From positions 1 through 14,880 of the forward strand of contig JAJZFQ010000274.1 of NCBI GenBank assembly GCA_021805275.1: a DNA stretch of 14,880 nucleotides, written 5' to 3'. The notes under the pieces are model-generated. The model was not told where the DNA came from, did no database searches, and saw only the letters and a list, made by a program, of their open reading frames with translations. Within the stretch, counting starts at the first letter, position 1. Every line of letters starts with the position of its first letter. Shown here piece after piece: positions 1-6,840 of this stretch. The position numbers and the translations under genes are program-made. The stretch is from Pseudomonadota bacterium (lineage in GTDB: Bacteria > Pseudomonadota > Gammaproteobacteria > Steroidobacterales > Steroidobacteraceae).

Positions 1-122
1 TCGGCGGGGCGCGCAATCACCTGACGGGCGACGAGGCGCGCACGGACGTATTCCAGAGCCAGCAGATCGCCAAGCAGATGCGCCTGGAGCTCGAGGAGCT
101 GCTGAAGATCCTCAGGCGCTGA
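1..122 (+). CDS. C-terminal end of an unrecognised protein (partial)
   Basis: The open frame enters the window from the left (codon frame starting at base 3) and ends at TGA 120-122. The visible 39 residues are mostly charged and helical, ending ELEELLKILRR, with a Gln/Glu/Leu-rich helix that could be a coiled coil. I do not recognise the family. The last codons and the stop lie in the first unit of a 14-bp tandem repeat. It lies outside the integrated element, so it is probably resident chromosome. Confidence 0.6.
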   Translation, partial: GGARNHLTGDEARTDVFQSQQIAKQMRLELEELLKILRR

Positions 123-155
123 TCCTCAGGCGCTGATCCTCAGGCGCTGATCCTC
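107..155. repeat. 14-bp tandem repeat, 3.5 copies
   Basis: Units GATCCTCAGGCGCT start at 107, 121 and 135, followed by a half unit GATCCTC at 149-155, all perfect. The first unit contains the end of the upstream reading frame and its junction with the second supplies the stop codon. Because 14 is not a multiple of 3, gain or loss of a copy would not extend the protein in frame, as the stop forms at the first junction. Perfect copies suggest a recent slippage event. Confidence 0.9.
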
Positions 156-172
156 TCCCGCACGAGGCGGGA
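156..172 (+). terminator. Possible weak terminator hairpin
   Basis: TCCCGC (156-161) pairs with GCGGGA (167-172) across a 5-base loop, just after the upstream gene. Only a short TTA follows, so a factor-independent terminator is plausible but weak. A second small hairpin, CACGAG/CTCGTG at 195-200 and 210-215, lies between it and the tRNA. Confidence 0.3.
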
Positions 173-242
173 TTAGGGGTATCATTGCCGCTCGCACGAG
201 AGATCCCCGCTCGTGTCGTTCAGAAGAACATAAGTCTCTCGT

Positions 243-319
243 CGGAGCGTGGCGCAGTCTGGTAGCGCACTTGCATGGGGTGCAAGGGGTCCCGAGTTCA
301 AATCTCGGCGCTCCGACCA
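243..319 (+). tRNA. tRNA-Pro (anticodon GGG)
   Basis: A full cloverleaf can be drawn: acceptor stem CGGAGCG/CGCTCCG, D arm with GCGC/GCGC stems, anticodon stem CTTGC/GCAAG around the loop ATGGGGT (anticodon GGG), T arm CCGAG-TTCAAAT-CTCGG, discriminator A and an encoded CCA end. It reads proline codon CCC. The 3' part from base 272 is repeated perfectly at the far end of the element, so this tRNA is the integration target and remains complete at the left junction. Confidence 0.96.
272..319 (+). repeat. attL core (48-bp direct repeat within tRNA-Pro)
   Basis: These 48 bases, from the anticodon stem through the CCA end, are identical to 13360-13407. The match stops exactly at the CCA end on one side and at the anticodon stem on the other. 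Such a duplication of a tRNA 3' half is the usual footprint of tyrosine-integrase insertion, and a matching integrase lies at the other end of the element. Confidence 0.93.
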
Positions 320-345
320 CGAAAAAGAGCGTTCGCAGAATCGAG

Positions 346-366
346 TGTGGCCAAGGATGTGGCCAA
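346..366 (+). repeat. Candidate integrase arm-type sites, left arm
   Basis: TGTGGCCAA occurs at 346-354 and 358-366, 12 bp apart, starting 27 bp inside the left junction. The same word in the same orientation recurs near the right junction at 13162, 13222 and 13233 (last base changed in the final copy). Position and spacing fit arm-type binding sites for the element's integrase on both arms of attP. This role is inferred. Confidence 0.6.
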
Positions 367-467
367 TTCTCCGAAACTCCCACCTCCTCGGATAGCCACG
401 AGTCGCCGCATGGCCGTGCAAAGTCTCGGTCGAGCGGCTCATCACACCGGCAATCGAGGTGCTGAAC

Positions 468-716
468 ATGGCTGCCAAAGATCCTACCGCGCCCGCCGTG
501 GCGCCGCTTCCCGTTTCCTCCACACCTGACCTCCGGGACATCATTTCCCGGCTGGTCGAGGCGATCTCCGTCGTCGAAGTCGTCCGCGATCTGCTGCTCG
601 CCGAGGACGACGCGGGCAGCAAGCGGATCGCGCTGGAAGGCGTGATCCGAGGGCTCTACGAGCTGAACGAAGACATCGGGTACGCGCGGAGCGCCGGCGA
701 GGGGGTGGCATCGTGA
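468..716 (+). CDS. Small helical protein, unknown (82 aa)
   Basis: The ATG at 468 is chosen over an in-frame GTG at 459 because a purine-rich GAGGTG lies 7-10 bases before it. After a Pro/Ala-rich N-terminus of about 20 residues, the protein has two predicted amphipathic helices rich in Leu, Val and Glu (DLRDIISRLVEAISVVEVV, then a segment around GVIRGLYELNEDIGY). There are no Cys residues, signal peptide or membrane segment. I do not recognise the family. Its stop overlaps the GTG start of the next gene by 4 bp (GTGA), so the two are translationally coupled. It opens the only rightward operon in the element. Confidence 0.7.
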   Translation: MAAKDPTAPAVAPLPVSSTPDLRDIISRLVEAISVVEVVRDLLLAEDDAGSKRIALEGVIRGLYELNEDIGYARSAGEGVAS

Positions 717-1144
717 GCACCGTGCTCGTTGAGCTGCGCCCAGGCAGGGAACTCGCGGTCGACGCCATCGAAGTCCCGGCCGTCATCGCCGGCAGCGTCA
801 ACCTGATGGACTTCAGCGAGGCGCTGGCACGCGCCGGCATCGTGGGGCGCTTCGATCGGGATCGCGGCGTGCTGGTGATTGAGCCCGCTCAGGACGCCCG
901 CAAGGTCGTGACTTCTGCCTGGACCGGCATGGCGATTTACAACGCATGGACCCCCGAAGAGCGGAGCCTTTGGCACCGGGTGGCGGCGAGCGCCGTTCCC
1001 GCCGACGCGGTCGCGGCCTTCGAGGCGGCGACCGAGGAACCCGAGCCAGCGCGTTGCGCGGAGTGCGGCGGTAGCGGCATTGACGACGATGCCGCCTGCG
1101 CCTTCTGCGATGGCACGGGCCGGAAGGGATGCGCCCGCGGCTGA
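713..1144 (+). CDS. DnaJ-type zinc-finger protein without a J domain (143 aa)
   Basis: The C-terminus carries two CxxCxGxG repeats, CAECGGSG (residues 115-122) and CAFCDGTG (129-136), plus Cys140. These are the zinc-binding motifs of the DnaJ/Hsp40 cysteine-rich domain, but only two of the four repeats of a full DnaJ are present and there is no HPD J domain. The N-terminal 100 residues are unrecognised and mixed alpha/beta in character. Small free-standing fingers of this type occur in phage and mobile-element proteins, where they may bind protein or nucleic acid; the role here is unknown. Start is GTG, coupled to the upstream gene by a GTGA overlap. A strong terminator follows. Confidence 0.75.
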   Translation: MSTVLVELRPGRELAVDAIEVPAVIAGSVNLMDFSEALARAGIVGRFDRDRGVLVIEPAQDARKVVTSAWTGMAIYNAWTPEERSLWHRVAASAVPADAVAAFEAATEEPEPARCAECGGSGIDDDAACAFCDGTGRKGCARG

Positions 1145-1167
1145 TCGCTGGGCGACCACGCACGAGA

Positions 1168-1197
1168 GCGCCGCCTTCGGGCGGCGCCTTCATTTTT
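1168..1197 (+). terminator. Rho-independent terminator of the rightward operon
   Basis: GCGCCGCC (1168-1175) pairs perfectly with GGCGGCGC (1180-1187) around a stable TTCG tetraloop, followed by CTTCATTTTTC. This is a textbook terminator 24 bases after the zinc-finger gene stop. It separates the rightward operon from the converging leftward operon ending at 1289. Confidence 0.9.
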
Positions 1198-1288
1198 CAA
1201 AGACCCTTCGGATGTATTCGCGCGAGCGCGGCATCCCGCTGACTCTGCGGAGGAAGTCTAGGACCCACCCACCGCGCTCCCGACGACA

Positions 1289-1807
1289 TCAATAGGTCGC
1301 CGCCTGGGCCGCGCGCCGGAATTCGACCGGGTCACTAATCCTCTTGAATGGTTCCTTCGTGCCCCCCGTTCCCGTGACAACGATGTTGCCGTAACGGAAG
1401 AGTCGCCCAAGGATCCCCTGGTCAACCGCAATCGCCTCGAGCTTGACCAGCTGCATCTCGAGCGTTCGCCTGCGCAGCATTCCAACTTTCATAATCACCC
1501 GCACATTGGTGATGGCGAACTCGGATGTCGCAAAATTTACATACCGGGCGAGTCCGATCATGAGCCCAATCGTGAGAAAAATCGCCGCCGCCCAGTAACC
1601 GGCCACGGAAGTCACGGCGAACGCGAAGCATTCGAATCTGGCGCCTACGCCGAACTTGCAGCTTTCCGGCATACCCCAAAACGCCGCGACGACGAACAGG
1701 AGACCAATGGTGACCCAAGCGGCGGGCGCGACAAAGATCACTCTTGAGAGACGCGCGCGGCGCACCACTTGTTCGTTCGGCAAAAGGCTGTTGTCGACGT
1801 AGCTCAC
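1289..1807 (-). CDS. Membrane protein with bacterial PH domain (bPH2, YdbS-like)
   Basis: Two hydrophobic segments (about residues 23-44 and 62-88) precede a C-terminal domain of about 75 residues. This domain has the bPH2 (DUF304) pattern: FAITNVRVIMKVGMLRRRTLE, then LVKLEAIAVDQGILGRLFRYG, then IVVTGTGG and a terminal ISDPVEFRRA helix. Family members are inner-membrane proteins with the PH-like domain facing the cytoplasm; their biochemical role is poorly defined. The GTG start overlaps the upstream stop by 4 bp (GTGA), so it is the last gene of the terminase operon. A phage-type operon ending in a membrane protein suggests an accessory function such as membrane surveillance or superinfection control, which is inference only. 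Confidence 0.85.
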   Translation of the reverse strand: MSYVDNSLLPNEQVVRRARLSRVIFVAPAAWVTIGLLFVVAAFWGMPESCKFGVGARFECFAFAVTSVAGYWAAAIFLTIGLMIGLARYVNFATSEFAITNVRVIMKVGMLRRRTLEMQLVKLEAIAVDQGILGRLFRYGNIVVTGTGGTKEPFKRISDPVEFRRAAQAATY

Positions 1808-2229
1808 AGATCCTCCCGCGTGGCGCGTGTCTTCAAATTCTTATGATCAGCTGCCTCGGCCAAAGGCTCCGATAGACTACACTCGCACAGCGTCTCGGCG
1901 CAACAGCCACCTAAGCAGGCACCGAGTGGCACCATATTCTTATCGACTGACCTCCCTGCGAGTGCTCGCTCAAGTGTGCGTCGGGCGCACCATGGATCCT
2001 TATGGTTAAGTTCGTCACGTGCCTTTTCCATGTAACCACGGAGCCGTACAACAGTCGTCGACCGAGTGTCAGGTCCGCGCGTGGGCGCTCGTCGGGTCGC
2101 TAGCATCGTCAGAATCACCGATAGAGCCTCGTCATGAGCACCGCGGTCGATTGCTGCAATAGCCTGCGCAATAGCGCGCTGCTCTGGAAAAATCGCGCTC
2201 GGGCTCTTTAGCTCGCCAACCTCTTCCAC
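1804..2229 (-). CDS. Unknown protein with Cys-rich segment (141 aa)
   Basis: I chose GTG at 2229 because GGGAG sits 5-6 bases upstream; a TTG at 2241 would add four residues without a ribosome site. It overlaps the end of the terminase gene by about 20 bp in another frame. The N-terminal two thirds are helical (EQRAIAQAIAAIDRGAHDEA, then YMEKARDELNHKDPWCARRT), resembling a small helical-repeat or TPR-like fold. The C-terminal part holds a cluster of Cys (CLGGCCAETLCEC) that could bind metal or form disulphides. I recognise no family. It is coupled to the membrane protein downstream by a GTGA overlap. Confidence 0.6.
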   Translation of the reverse strand: MEEVGELKSPSAIFPEQRAIAQAIAAIDRGAHDEALSVILTMLATRRAPTRGPDTRSTTVVRLRGYMEKARDELNHKDPWCARRTLERALAGRSVDKNMVPLGACLGGCCAETLCECSLSEPLAEAADHKNLKTRATREDL

Positions 2230-3797
2230 ATCAGCTCCCAATTTGCGCGACTCGCCGGATTGTAAACAATCATCACTGCATCCGCGAGGTTTGGACTGCG
2301 CGCGCCAGCCGGCGCCTTGTCGATCAGGACTTTCCCGGCCGCATTGATGCTGTAAGTCGGCTGTGACAATTCCATGCAGAGCTGAGTCAGTTCCGGCATC
2401 TTCGATGAGATGCTAATTAGCGCATCCGGATTGAAAGGTCGCTGACCAGCAACGGCCCGGTGCGTCGCCTGAAAGCGCAGTCGAAGCGCCCACCAGCATT
2501 GCGCTTTTAGGTTGCCGAAGTAATCCTTGTTCTTGCGCCCAGGTACGTCCTCACCCTCCGGGTCATTGACGGCGCCCGAGCCACGGAACGGCGAGTCGAA
2601 TATGACACGCTTCTGCGCAGTCCTTCGTGCCTCGTTCACTATCCGTGCATCGCCGCGCACACCGGCACCCAGACCGTCCGCGTCGTACTCGAGCGACTCA
2701 CATTGCGACTGGTCACAGAGCCCAAACGCCCGAGTGACGGTTTCGAAAATATCACCGCCCTTTCCGCTCCACTGTTCCAGGTGTTCGAGGAGAATGCCGT
2801 AACGAGCGGCAAATGCATTCTTGTCTACCCCTTCGTCGGCGACGTCGAGTGCCGCGCACCGTGCGCCGCTCGGATCAATGCCGAGCTTCTTGTGTGCGTC
2901 GATCGCCGAGTTCACCCATGCGGCCGGGATGACGATGCCTTCAACGCTCGCGGCGTAGTTGATATCCAACTCTTGAGCGATTGTCACCGGGTCGAGTTTC
3001 TCGCACTCTTTGCGATACCATTCTGCGTCTTTGCGCGGATCGTCACGCCAGTGAAGCGTAAAAACAGGGATCTTGCCGCTGTGGCGTCGGTTCGCGAACG
3101 AGTTACCGCGCCCGCGTGGCGTGGAAATATCGATACGGCATGGCGTGTTGGCGGACAACGAGGCGTCGACTAACTGCGGGTGCTCCACATGCGCAGCCTC
3201 GTCCAGGAAGAAGATTGCAGTCCGGCCGCCACGGCCGATGTTGTCACCGCCTTCGCCCGTTATTGCGCTGCCCGTCGACGGGAAGAGGATGCGCTTCTCT
3301 GGCGCATGTCGATCTCGGCGCCAGCCGCCCAGGAATTCCGCGGGGAGATTCGAGAGGAAAATCCGGGCCTTCTCGAGGATCGACTTTTCGTTGCCGATCA
3401 TATCGACGGATTCGAGCTTGTTTGAACCGAAGCCGATCGCGATGCCCTGATTGAACAAGCACAGGGAGCATGCGAGCGCCACAGCGCACCAGGTCACGCC
3501 TGACTCGCGGCTCTTCTCCACCAAGCCATTTTCGGCGGCACGCCATCGGGCTAGGATCCACTCGAGCAATTCAATTTGCTTCGGAAACAGTACGAACGGC
3601 ATGAGCGTCGGGCGCCCAAGTGCCACGTTGCGCGGGTCGTAGGTGCAGCCCCAGTCGAGACAAAACTGCACGGGATTGTCGCGGTAATACGCGTGCAACG
3701 CCGGGAGCGCAGCCGGGTTCGTGCGTATGCGACGAAAGCGCTCGATTCGCTCTCGGAACACGGCGTCGTAGTCGGGGCACTTCCAGTCAAATTGCAT
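2208..3797 (-). CDS. terL: Phage terminase large subunit (ATPase and nuclease)
   Basis: This is the DNA-packaging motor of tailed phages. It pumps DNA into a prohead using the N-terminal ATPase and cuts it with a C-terminal RNase H-like nuclease. Visible motifs are a variant Walker A, EKSRESGVTW (residues 94-103), Walker B IFFLDE (195-200), an ISTPRGRGNSF coupling segment (224-234), and nuclease acids in ALDVADEG (Asp318), YDADG (371-375) and NLADAVM (Asp506). At 529 residues it is full length. I start at ATG 3797, which has GGAG six bases upstream; ATG 3809 would add four residues. It lies 20 bp after a zinc-ribbon gene. No portal or capsid gene follows, which is unusual. Confidence 0.92.
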   Translation of the reverse strand: MQFDWKCPDYDAVFRERIERFRRIRTNPAALPALHAYYRDNPVQFCLDWGCTYDPRNVALGRPTLMPFVLFPKQIELLEWILARWRAAENGLVEKSRESGVTWCAVALACSLCLFNQGIAIGFGSNKLESVDMIGNEKSILEKARIFLSNLPAEFLGGWRRDRHAPEKRILFPSTGSAITGEGGDNIGRGGRTAIFFLDEAAHVEHPQLVDASLSANTPCRIDISTPRGRGNSFANRRHSGKIPVFTLHWRDDPRKDAEWYRKECEKLDPVTIAQELDINYAASVEGIVIPAAWVNSAIDAHKKLGIDPSGARCAALDVADEGVDKNAFAARYGILLEHLEQWSGKGGDIFETVTRAFGLCDQSQCESLEYDADGLGAGVRGDARIVNEARRTAQKRVIFDSPFRGSGAVNDPEGEDVPGRKNKDYFGNLKAQCWWALRLRFQATHRAVAGQRPFNPDALISISSKMPELTQLCMELSQPTYSINAAGKVLIDKAPAGARSPNLADAVMIVYNPASRANWELMWKRLAS

Positions 3798-3817
3798 CGT
3801 GATCTCCATATTTGCGC

Positions 3818-4135
3818 CTACTGCGCGACCGTCATCTGAGCGCCATCCATCAATGCGGCTCTGCGCACAGCCTCCGAGACGATGAGATCGAGCCGTGTGG
3901 CAAATCGAGCCTTGGCCCGTTCAAACGTCACACCGCCGAGGAGTATGGACGTGAGGTAGGCGCCCGAGCACTGGACGCAAAAGCGATAGCGGGTTATTCC
4001 CCCTGTGTCGATGTGTTCGTACCATGGTGCACGGGACGCCACCTTCGAACCGCAAGCGATGCAGTCTGAAACTTCGACTGTCAGCGGATCCTTGCTGAGG
4101 ACTGACACTGCGTTGAGTTGTGTTGCGGCGTTCAT
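3818..4135 (-). CDS. Small zinc-ribbon-like protein (105 aa)
   Basis: Two CxxC pairs, CIACGS (Cys25, Cys28) and CVQCSG (Cys53, Cys56), are 24 residues apart, the layout of a zinc ribbon. A helical C-terminal half follows (FERAKARFATRLDLIVSEAV). The start overlaps the tape-measure stop by 4 bp (ATGA), and the terminase gene begins 20 bp after its end, so it sits in the tail-packaging operon. A DNA-binding or packaging-accessory role is possible but is only positional inference. I do not recognise a named family. Confidence 0.72.
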   Translation of the reverse strand: MNAATQLNAVSVLSKDPLTVEVSDCIACGSKVASRAPWYEHIDTGGITRYRFCVQCSGAYLTSILLGGVTFERAKARFATRLDLIVSEAVRRAALMDGAQMTVAQ

Positions 4136-5910
4136 TTCGGACCCGTGACGAAGTTCCGCGCCATCTCAGAATTGACGCGCCGCTGCTGGCCGGCGACCTC
4201 GTGCGCGGTCTCGCCGGCGCTCGCACCCCCGGCGACATGAATCTCCGTGTGCTGGTTGATCGTCGCGGCGCCAGCAGCCCCGGCTCCAGTGGCGCCAAGC
4301 GTGCCGAAGCGCGCCTGCACCTGGCGGAGCATCGGCTCCTTGGAAACCATGCGCTCGTACATCCTGCGCGCGAAGAGCCCCCGCGCATGCGCCTGCGCGG
4401 TAGCCGCCGCCGGGCGCTCGTACAGGCGCGAGACGATCTCGCCGGCCTTCTTCGCAGTGTCGGCGTGCGCGAGCAGCTGGCCGCCAAGAGAGGGGTTGTT
4501 GCGCAGCTCCCAGTTCACGAACTCAAGCTGCTGCATGTACGAGGAGCCCTTCAGCGGGCGCCCCATCACGCGCGCAAACTCCTCCTGGCGCGCCTTGTGC
4601 CACTGCGCGATGCCGAGCGCGTGACCGTGGTCGCCGACCTCGTTCGGAAGGAGGCCGCTCTCGGTGCGCAGGTTGGCGACAATTCCTGCCGCCTGCCACG
4701 GCGTCCAGCCCTGGCTCTCGAAGTACGTCATCGCGGTCCGCGGGCGGTGCGTGAACGATTCGAGTCCGTCTCCTATCCACTTCCCGAACCGATCAAGGGG
4801 GTTGTTCGGGAATGCCTCGTCGAGGCCCCAACCTGCCAGACCACCGAGAAGGGCTCCTGGCACCAGCGCGCCCGTCAGGCCGCCAGCAGTGACAGCTGAG
4901 GCGCCCTCAGCAGCCTCCTGAACCCCGAGCAGGCGCGCACCCAATTTCATGAAGGCGCTCGAGAGCTGCATGATGCCGCCGATGACCTGGAAGCCGCCGA
5001 CCGCGCGCAGCACCACGAGGAGCGCGCCGAGCTTGCCGACCCATCCGTCGGTGTGCTCGTTCAGCCACTCGAATTTCGGCACGATCCAGCGCACAGCGCG
5101 CTCAATCCACAGAGCCGCATGGAACAAGTCGTCAGCCGCTCCGACGAGTTCCGCCGCAAGCTGTGGTCCGTGTGCTTCGATCCATCCGCTCAGATGCTGC
5201 AGGCTGACGCCGAGCTTCTTCTGGATTGCGTCCTCAACCTGCGCCCCGAATACCTGGAGAACCGTCTCCAGGCTGCGCAAGGAGTCCATGAAGCGGTGCG
5301 CATCGGCGGCCGCCTTATTGAAGCCGTGGTGCTGCATCCGGCCGTGGATGCGGTTGTACTCGGAGTCGAATTTCCCGTTGCGCAGCGCGAGCAGCGTGCG
5401 CTCGTTGATGCCGAACATCTGCGCATACTGCTCGGCCATGTAGAACTGGCCGGGCTTGAAGTAGCCGCGTTCGCGCATGACGTTGCCGAACTGCATGAGC
5501 GCGTCGGTCGCGTCGTACGTGCCGTCCTTGGTGCGCTTCAGGTGAATCCCAAGAGACTCCAGGAGCGCGACGTTTCCCGGGTTCGTGCGCATGGAGCGCG
5601 ACAGCCCCTCCACGGATCCAAGCGCTTCGCCGGCGGACGCGCCGAAGTCCTGCGCGGTGCGCTGGAAGGCCCGCAGCGCCGTCGCGCTTGAACCGGTCCG
5701 GTGCGCAGCGAAATACAGTCGCTCAAGATTGCTGGCGAAGCGAGCGATGCCGACGCCGACGGTCAGCGCCATGCCTTCGACCGCGCTCGCCAGTCCCACA
5801 GCGGCCCGACCGGCCTTGTGGATTCCCTGCTCGAAGCTCTGAAGAGCCGGCTGGTCGATCTTGAAGCCGAGCGACACCAAAAATTCTTTCAGAATACCGC
5901 TCTCAGCCAT
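4132..5910 (-). CDS. Tail tape-measure-like protein with tail-lysozyme domain (592 aa)
   Basis: The N-terminal 120 residues (ILKEFLVSLGFKIDQPALQS, then helical repeats) resemble the start of phage tape-measure proteins. Residues about 294-360 are hydrophobic and Gly/Ala-rich, as in the membrane-inserting part of such proteins. Residues about 390-510 match the phage tail lysozyme fold: YFESQGWTPWQAAGIVANLR, then TESGL with candidate catalytic Glu417, and GHALGIAQW. The C-terminus (TEIHVAGGASAGETAHEV) is typical of tape measures. The protein would set tail length and open peptidoglycan during DNA entry. At 592 residues it is short for a siphovirus or myovirus tape measure, implying a tail of roughly 90 nm by the usual rule. 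ATG 5910 has GGAG 7 bases upstream. A terminator-like hairpin lies directly before it. Confidence 0.82.
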   Translation of the reverse strand: MAESGILKEFLVSLGFKIDQPALQSFEQGIHKAGRAAVGLASAVEGMALTVGVGIARFASNLERLYFAAHRTGSSATALRAFQRTAQDFGASAGEALGSVEGLSRSMRTNPGNVALLESLGIHLKRTKDGTYDATDALMQFGNVMRERGYFKPGQFYMAEQYAQMFGINERTLLALRNGKFDSEYNRIHGRMQHHGFNKAAADAHRFMDSLRSLETVLQVFGAQVEDAIQKKLGVSLQHLSGWIEAHGPQLAAELVGAADDLFHAALWIERAVRWIVPKFEWLNEHTDGWVGKLGALLVVLRAVGGFQVIGGIMQLSSAFMKLGARLLGVQEAAEGASAVTAGGLTGALVPGALLGGLAGWGLDEAFPNNPLDRFGKWIGDGLESFTHRPRTAMTYFESQGWTPWQAAGIVANLRTESGLLPNEVGDHGHALGIAQWHKARQEEFARVMGRPLKGSSYMQQLEFVNWELRNNPSLGGQLLAHADTAKKAGEIVSRLYERPAAATAQAHARGLFARRMYERMVSKEPMLRQVQARFGTLGATGAGAAGAATINQHTEIHVAGGASAGETAHEVAGQQRRVNSEMARNFVTGPK

Positions 5911-5924
5911 TGTCTACTCCAGTG

Positions 5925-5955
5925 GAAAATGAGGGCGCCCCGCTGGGGGGCGCCC
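5925..5955 (-). terminator. Terminator-like hairpin before the tail gene
   Basis: On the minus strand GGGCGCCCC pairs perfectly with GGGGCGCCC (5947-5955 with 5933-5941) around a 5-base loop, followed by TCATTTTCC. It starts 10 bp after the stop of the 291-aa gene and ends about 20 bases before the tail-gene ATG. There is no room for a full promoter between hairpin and ATG, so it probably acts as a leaky terminator or a gate for antitermination. Confidence 0.75.
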
Positions 5956-5964
5956 AGAGGGTGC

Positions 5965-6840
5965 TCAGGCGGCGTCCTTGGGGCCATTACCGCCACGCTC
6001 CGCCCAGAACGCGGCATTGCGGGCGTTGATCTCGGCCACCGAAGGGGTGTGCGGTGTGCTGTGTTTCAGATTGCGTGCGTTGATAAACGGGCTGCCGCCC
6101 GGGACCTCCATCGCCCAATCCCGAGTGCTTGTCGGTCGCGGTGCGGCGATCGCGGTAGGCTCCGGTATGATCGTGCCGTTCTCGGCGCGGCCGCTCCACA
6201 GAGCCCGGTTTGCTTCGTTCATTGAGCGGATCCGGTCACGCATCGAAGCAGCTTCACGCGTACCGCGGTCAGCGAATGCGGCATCAGCCGTGCGGCGGAC
6301 ACCGTCCGCATGGTTCAGTCGCACCGTCTCGAACTCGCGTCGCAGCTCCTCGTGGGCGCTCTGAATCAGGTCGCGGTTTCCCTTCTCGAACGCATCTTCG
6401 AGACGATCGGCCGATCGCGCCAGCGCGGACAGATCCACGCGCTCGCCTTCCCGATGTTCGCTGTCCCGAGCGCCACCGCGAATCACGTCGCGGATGTCGC
6501 CGATCCATCTGCGACCCATTTCCAGAGACGGCGCGGCAGGTTCGGCAGTCAATCGACCAGTGGTCGTAAGCGCGGACACGATCGGGCGAAGCGCATCGAG
6601 GCGAGCGTCGATTTCGGGCTGGAGTTCGCCGGTCCAGACGGTGCCGAGGGCCAGCACTTTGCCGACAGGGATTGCATTGAGCATTGCGTCCCGGGTGCGC
6701 AGTCGATCGGCGAGAATCCGCGCGACACGACGGTCCATTTCTACGTCGCTGACCTGGTGCGGTGCATAGAGTTGTCCGTCGTTCGTACGCACAGAGCTCA
6801 CGCGAGAGCCAACGTGTCGAATCCTGGTAATGCGTCTCAT
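5965..6840 (-). CDS. Unknown helical protein (291 aa)
   Basis: The ATG at 6840 has GAGG five bases upstream and overlaps the preceding small frame by 4 bp (ATGA). The N-terminus is basic (MRRITRIRHVG). Residues about 35-215 are strongly helical and charged, with likely coiled-coil stretches (SADRLEDAFEKGNRDLIQSA and REAASMRDRIRSMNEANRAL). The last 70 residues are Pro/Asn-rich and look unstructured, ending in AEINARNAAFWAERGGNG. There is no membrane segment or signal peptide. I recognise no family. Position just before the tape measure could suggest a structural or scaffold-like role, but nothing in the sequence proves it. Confidence 0.72.
   Translation of the reverse strand: MRRITRIRHVGSRVSSVRTNDGQLYAPHQVSDVEMDRRVARILADRLRTRDAMLNAIPVGKVLALGTVWTGELQPEIDARLDALRPIVSALTTTGRLTAEPAAPSLEMGRRWIGDIRDVIRGGARDSEHREGERVDLSALARSADRLEDAFEKGNRDLIQSAHEELRREFETVRLNHADGVRRTADAAFADRGTREAASMRDRIRSMNEANRALWSGRAENGTIIPEPTAIAAPRPTSTRDWAMEVPGGSPFINARNLKHSTPHTPSVAEINARNAAFWAERGGNGPKDAA

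Noticed and set aside
107..155. CRISPR array
   Set aside because: The repeats are 14 bp and directly adjacent with no spacers, so this is a tandem repeat. No other array-like structure was seen in the window.
4120..4899. 259-codon plus-strand frame opposite the tape-measure gene
   Set aside because: It is fully antisense to a gene with clear domains, is rich in Arg and Leu as expected for a GC-rich shadow frame, and matches no family I know.
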